NCBI GenBank assembly: GCA_031270755.1
Contig: JAISWV010000313.1
Coordinates: 1-9,579 of the forward strand
Direction: 5' to 3'
From: Synergistaceae bacterium
Lineage (GTDB): Bacteria; Synergistota; Synergistia; Synergistales; Aminobacteriaceae
DNA: 9,579 nucleotides
This document shows positions 7,808 to 9,579 of this stretch, one piece after another (position 1 is the stretch's first letter; the number at the start of each line of letters is the position of its first letter). The notes beneath the pieces were generated by a model, which worked only from the letters and a program-made list of their open reading frames with translations, was not told the origin of the DNA and ran no database searches. The position numbers and the translations under genes are program-made.

Positions 7808-8100
7808 GCGACGCCGCAAGGGCATACGCTGAACGTGTGCGGCTGGAGTTGCCGGTGACGCGGGCTTATTTGTTCGGTTCTTACGCTCGCGGAACGGCTA
7901 CTGAGCAAAGCGATGTGGACATCTGCTTTTTTCTTGAGAGCTTCGACGGAAAAAGACGGGTGGATATCATCAAAAAATTATTGAAACTAACGGCGGGATA
8001 TGACGACGTTGGTTTTGAACCGTTGGCGCTACCTTCCTCGGAATTGTCCAACGGTAATCCTTTTGCGATGGAAGTCATGAATACGGGCATAGAGATATGA
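7783..8100 (+). CDS. MNT-type minimal nucleotidyltransferase, putative antitoxin
   Basis: This 105-residue protein has the DNA polymerase beta-like nucleotidyltransferase signature FGSYARGTATEQSDVDI (31-47). Asp44 and Asp46 are the metal ligands and Glu79 is a likely third acid. The size is normal for stand-alone MNT proteins. In HepT/MntA-type pairs the nucleotidyltransferase adds AMP groups to the HEPN toxin and so silences it. Because the signature is intact, an active enzyme is expected. The ATG at 7783 has AAGG at 7772-7775, 7 bases upstream, and lies 25 bases inside the HEPN gene. Its stop forms an ATGA overlap with the next gene. The lack of any gap ties this module to the defence operon rather than to a separate transcript, although an internal promoter cannot be excluded. 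Confidence 0.93.
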   Translation: MAVDIKTISDAARAYAERVRLELPVTRAYLFGSYARGTATEQSDVDICFFLESFDGKRRVDIIKKLLKLTAGYDDVGFEPLALPSSELSNGNPFAMEVMNTGIEI

Positions 8101-8603
8101 AACAGCTTTCGGATACGGTCTGGCAAAGACAGGGGATCAGTTGGATATGGGACGAAAACGCCCGTAACTTGGTATGCGACGCTGGCGAAATATGGAGTCT
8201 GCGGCAGTTATTGATGTCTGTCGGCAAATGGAATAGTTTTTTGCCCGTTTTGCCGAGCAACGGCGACAACGCTCTCGTCGTCGCCGGGCTTGATGGTTCC
8301 TTGGATTTGCTTTCGCCGGCAGATGCGGAGAACTGGCTGGGTGACGAAGTGAAAGAAGCAGTTCTCTCGTTTCAATCTCATTTTGATAACCAAGCCGCGT
8401 TGATTTTCTGGCTGCCGGACTGCGCCAGCCGCGTCAGAATTTCCGCGACGGACGAGGTGAGCTGGGTCTGCGGCGCTCCGCACAGCACCAAGACGCTAGA
8501 CTTCGGTCGCGTCCTGTGGGGGGAGGCCCGTGAGTATCCGAAAGAAATATTCATCGACGATTCAAAGAAGCCCGCTGGTTTGTACCATCGGCGAATAAGC
8601 TGA
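8097..8603 (+). CDS. Trp-rich protein of unknown function
   Basis: I do not recognise this 168-residue protein. It is soluble in character, with no signal peptide, membrane segment, Walker motif or evident catalytic signature. It contains nine tryptophans, many in the N-terminal 50 residues (QGISWIWDE, EIWSLRQLL). A central hydrophobic strand-rich stretch covers VLPSNGDNALVVAGLDG (51-67), and there is a SWVCGAP turn near 122-128. The mixed strand and helix pattern suggests a small alpha/beta domain. It starts at the ATGA overlap with the nucleotidyltransferase stop, and 13 bases separate its end from the helicase start. That placement suggests it belongs with the helicase in the BREX-like machine, perhaps as an adaptor comparable in size to the small BREX proteins BrxA, BrxB or BrxF. 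I see no sequence reason to equate it with any of them. Confidence 0.8.
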   Translation: MKQLSDTVWQRQGISWIWDENARNLVCDAGEIWSLRQLLMSVGKWNSFLPVLPSNGDNALVVAGLDGSLDLLSPADAENWLGDEVKEAVLSFQSHFDNQAALIFWLPDCASRVRISATDEVSWVCGAPHSTKTLDFGRVLWGEAREYPKEIFIDDSKKPAGLYHRRIS

Positions 8604-8607
8604 AGGG
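8603..8607 (+). promoter_or_regulatory. Ribosome binding site for the helicase
   Basis: AAGGG lies 9 bases before the GTG at 8617 and overlaps the last base of the preceding stop codon. In the helicase frame a TAA occurs at 8596-8598, and the only standard start codon between it and the conserved protein is this GTG, so the site decides the start. Confidence 0.65.
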
Positions 8608-8616
8608 ATAAAAACT

Positions 8617-9579
8617 GTGGAAACGGTTAATGCGGAAGCGGTTTTTCAGCCCGGCGAACGTATCGTTCACGGAGAATACGGCGAAGGAGTCGTAATCGCT
8701 TCGGCGCGTGAAGGCTACTTGCGCGTCTTCTTCCCCGTTGGAGAGCGGCAGGTCCCTGTCGATACCGTCCGTCGTCATTTATCCCGCACAGAACAAATAT
8801 TGAGCAATGTCGCGGGAGGCGCTGAGCGCGCGCGCAAGGCCTGGACGTCTTTCGAGGCAAACGCTTTGCCTGTGATGGAAAATGCTGCTTCGCTGACTTC
8901 GGCAAAAATTGACCTTCTCCCGCACCAGGTTGTTTTGACTCATCGTGTCGCTACCGCTTTGCCCCGTCGTTTCCTCATAGCTGACGAAGTTGGATTGGGA
9001 AAAACGATAGAAGTCGCCCTTATTTTGAGGGAATTAGACAGCCGCCATGAAATGGAACGAGCGTTGATTGTCGTTCCTGCTGGCCTAGTCAACAACTGGC
9101 ACCGTGAACTGAACGAAGTGTTCAATCTCAACTTCGAGGTGTTCGGCTCTGAGGGAGATGTCACCGACCGCAAGACAAACGCTTTCATCAAACACAACCG
9201 GATTATCGCCAGTATCGACACGCTGAAACGCCCGACAAGAATCAAAAAAATTCTCGAAGCCCCGCGTTGGGATTTGGTCGTTTTCGACGAAGCCCACCAC
9301 CTGACGGCCGCCAAGACGGGCAGCAAGGTCCAGAAAACGGCGAACTACAAATTGGCGGAAGCGTTGAAAAGTCATACCCGTGATCTGATATTGCTCTCCG
9401 CTACGCCACATCAGGGTAATCATTTCCAATTCTGGATGCTGGCGCAGTTGTTGAATCCGGCCCTTTTCAAGGACCCCAGAGACATGGTAGAAAACAGACA
9501 TCGCCTCAACTCCATCATGTTCAGGCGCACGAAAGCGGACGCCTGCCGCCCGGACGGCGGCCCCCTCTTTGCAAAACGG
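8617..9579 (+). CDS. SNF2-family DEAH helicase, N-terminal part (runs off the window)
   Basis: The first 321 residues of a superfamily 2 helicase of the SNF2/HepA (COG0553) type are present, and the frame stays open to the last base. Motifs in order are a Q-like LLPHQ (100-104), Walker A as ADEVGLGKT (122-130), motif Ia-like VVPAGLVNNW (152-161), DEAH box VVFDEAHH (221-228) and motif III SATPHQGN (261-268). The N-terminal 55 residues (FQPGERIVHGEYGEGVV and the following strands) resemble a CarD/Tudor-like small beta-barrel that could contact nucleic acid or protein. The GTG start is the only one available after an in-frame stop at 8596. In BREX type 3 the corresponding gene is brxHII, and in DISARM class 1 it is drmD; both are SNF2-type helicases. 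It probably acts on invading DNA as an ATP-driven translocase. The second RecA domain lies beyond the window. Confidence 0.94.
   Translation, partial: METVNAEAVFQPGERIVHGEYGEGVVIASAREGYLRVFFPVGERQVPVDTVRRHLSRTEQILSNVAGGAERARKAWTSFEANALPVMENAASLTSAKIDLLPHQVVLTHRVATALPRRFLIADEVGLGKTIEVALILRELDSRHEMERALIVVPAGLVNNWHRELNEVFNLNFEVFGSEGDVTDRKTNAFIKHNRIIASIDTLKRPTRIKKILEAPRWDLVVFDEAHHLTAAKTGSKVQKTANYKLAEALKSHTRDLILLSATPHQGNHFQFWMLAQLLNPALFKDPRDMVENRHRLNSIMFRRTKADACRPDGGPLFAKR

Overview
The window holds most of one tightly packed plus-strand operon from a prokaryote, starting at 318 and still open at the right edge. Base composition is moderate (roughly half G+C by eye). Shine-Dalgarno-like sites precede several starts, and genes are joined by 1-4 base stop/start overlaps. 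These features indicate a bacterium or archaeon, but I cannot name a lineage. No tRNA, rRNA, IS element or complete CRISPR array is visible.

Layout: 1-317 is a gene-poor, A+T-leaning upstream region. Then come (1) a DUF499 P-loop ATPase of the BrxC/PglY type (318-3029), (2) an unusually short PglZ-domain protein (3029-4030), (3) a large DUF1156 adenine-specific DNA methyltransferase with internal zinc-ribbon cysteines (4033-7233), (4) a 58-residue acidic protein (7230-7406), (5) a HEPN-domain protein (7406-7807), (6) a MNT-type minimal nucleotidyltransferase (7783-8100), (7) an unrecognised Trp-rich protein of 168 residues (8097-8603), and (8) the N-terminal 321 residues of a SNF2-family helicase (8617 to the window end). 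Every junction is an overlap or a gap of at most 13 bases, so all eight are probably co-transcribed and translationally coupled.

Functionally this looks like an anti-phage island. ATPase, PglZ, DUF1156 methyltransferase and SNF2 helicase together match the core of BREX type 3 (brxC, pglZ, pglXI, brxHII), with resemblance to DISARM-related arrays. It is not a textbook version. The ATPase and especially PglZ are shorter than usual, and no brxA, brxB, brxF or brxL is seen in the window. A small-ORF/HEPN/MNT toxin-antitoxin-like module and an unknown gene sit between methyltransferase and helicase. The expected logic is self-marking by the methyltransferase, with ATPase, PglZ and helicase acting against unmarked invading DNA, and the HEPN/MNT pair acting as an addiction or abortive-infection arm. 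That logic is inferred from family knowledge, not shown by the sequence.

Details worth checking include a low-G+C block inside the methyltransferase gene covering the likely specificity and catalytic region, a C-terminal QLRLF sliding-clamp-like motif on the methyltransferase, a Pro/Gly repeat linker in the ATPase, a HEPN protein without the RX4-6H motif, and a CarD/Tudor-like N-terminal domain on the helicase.
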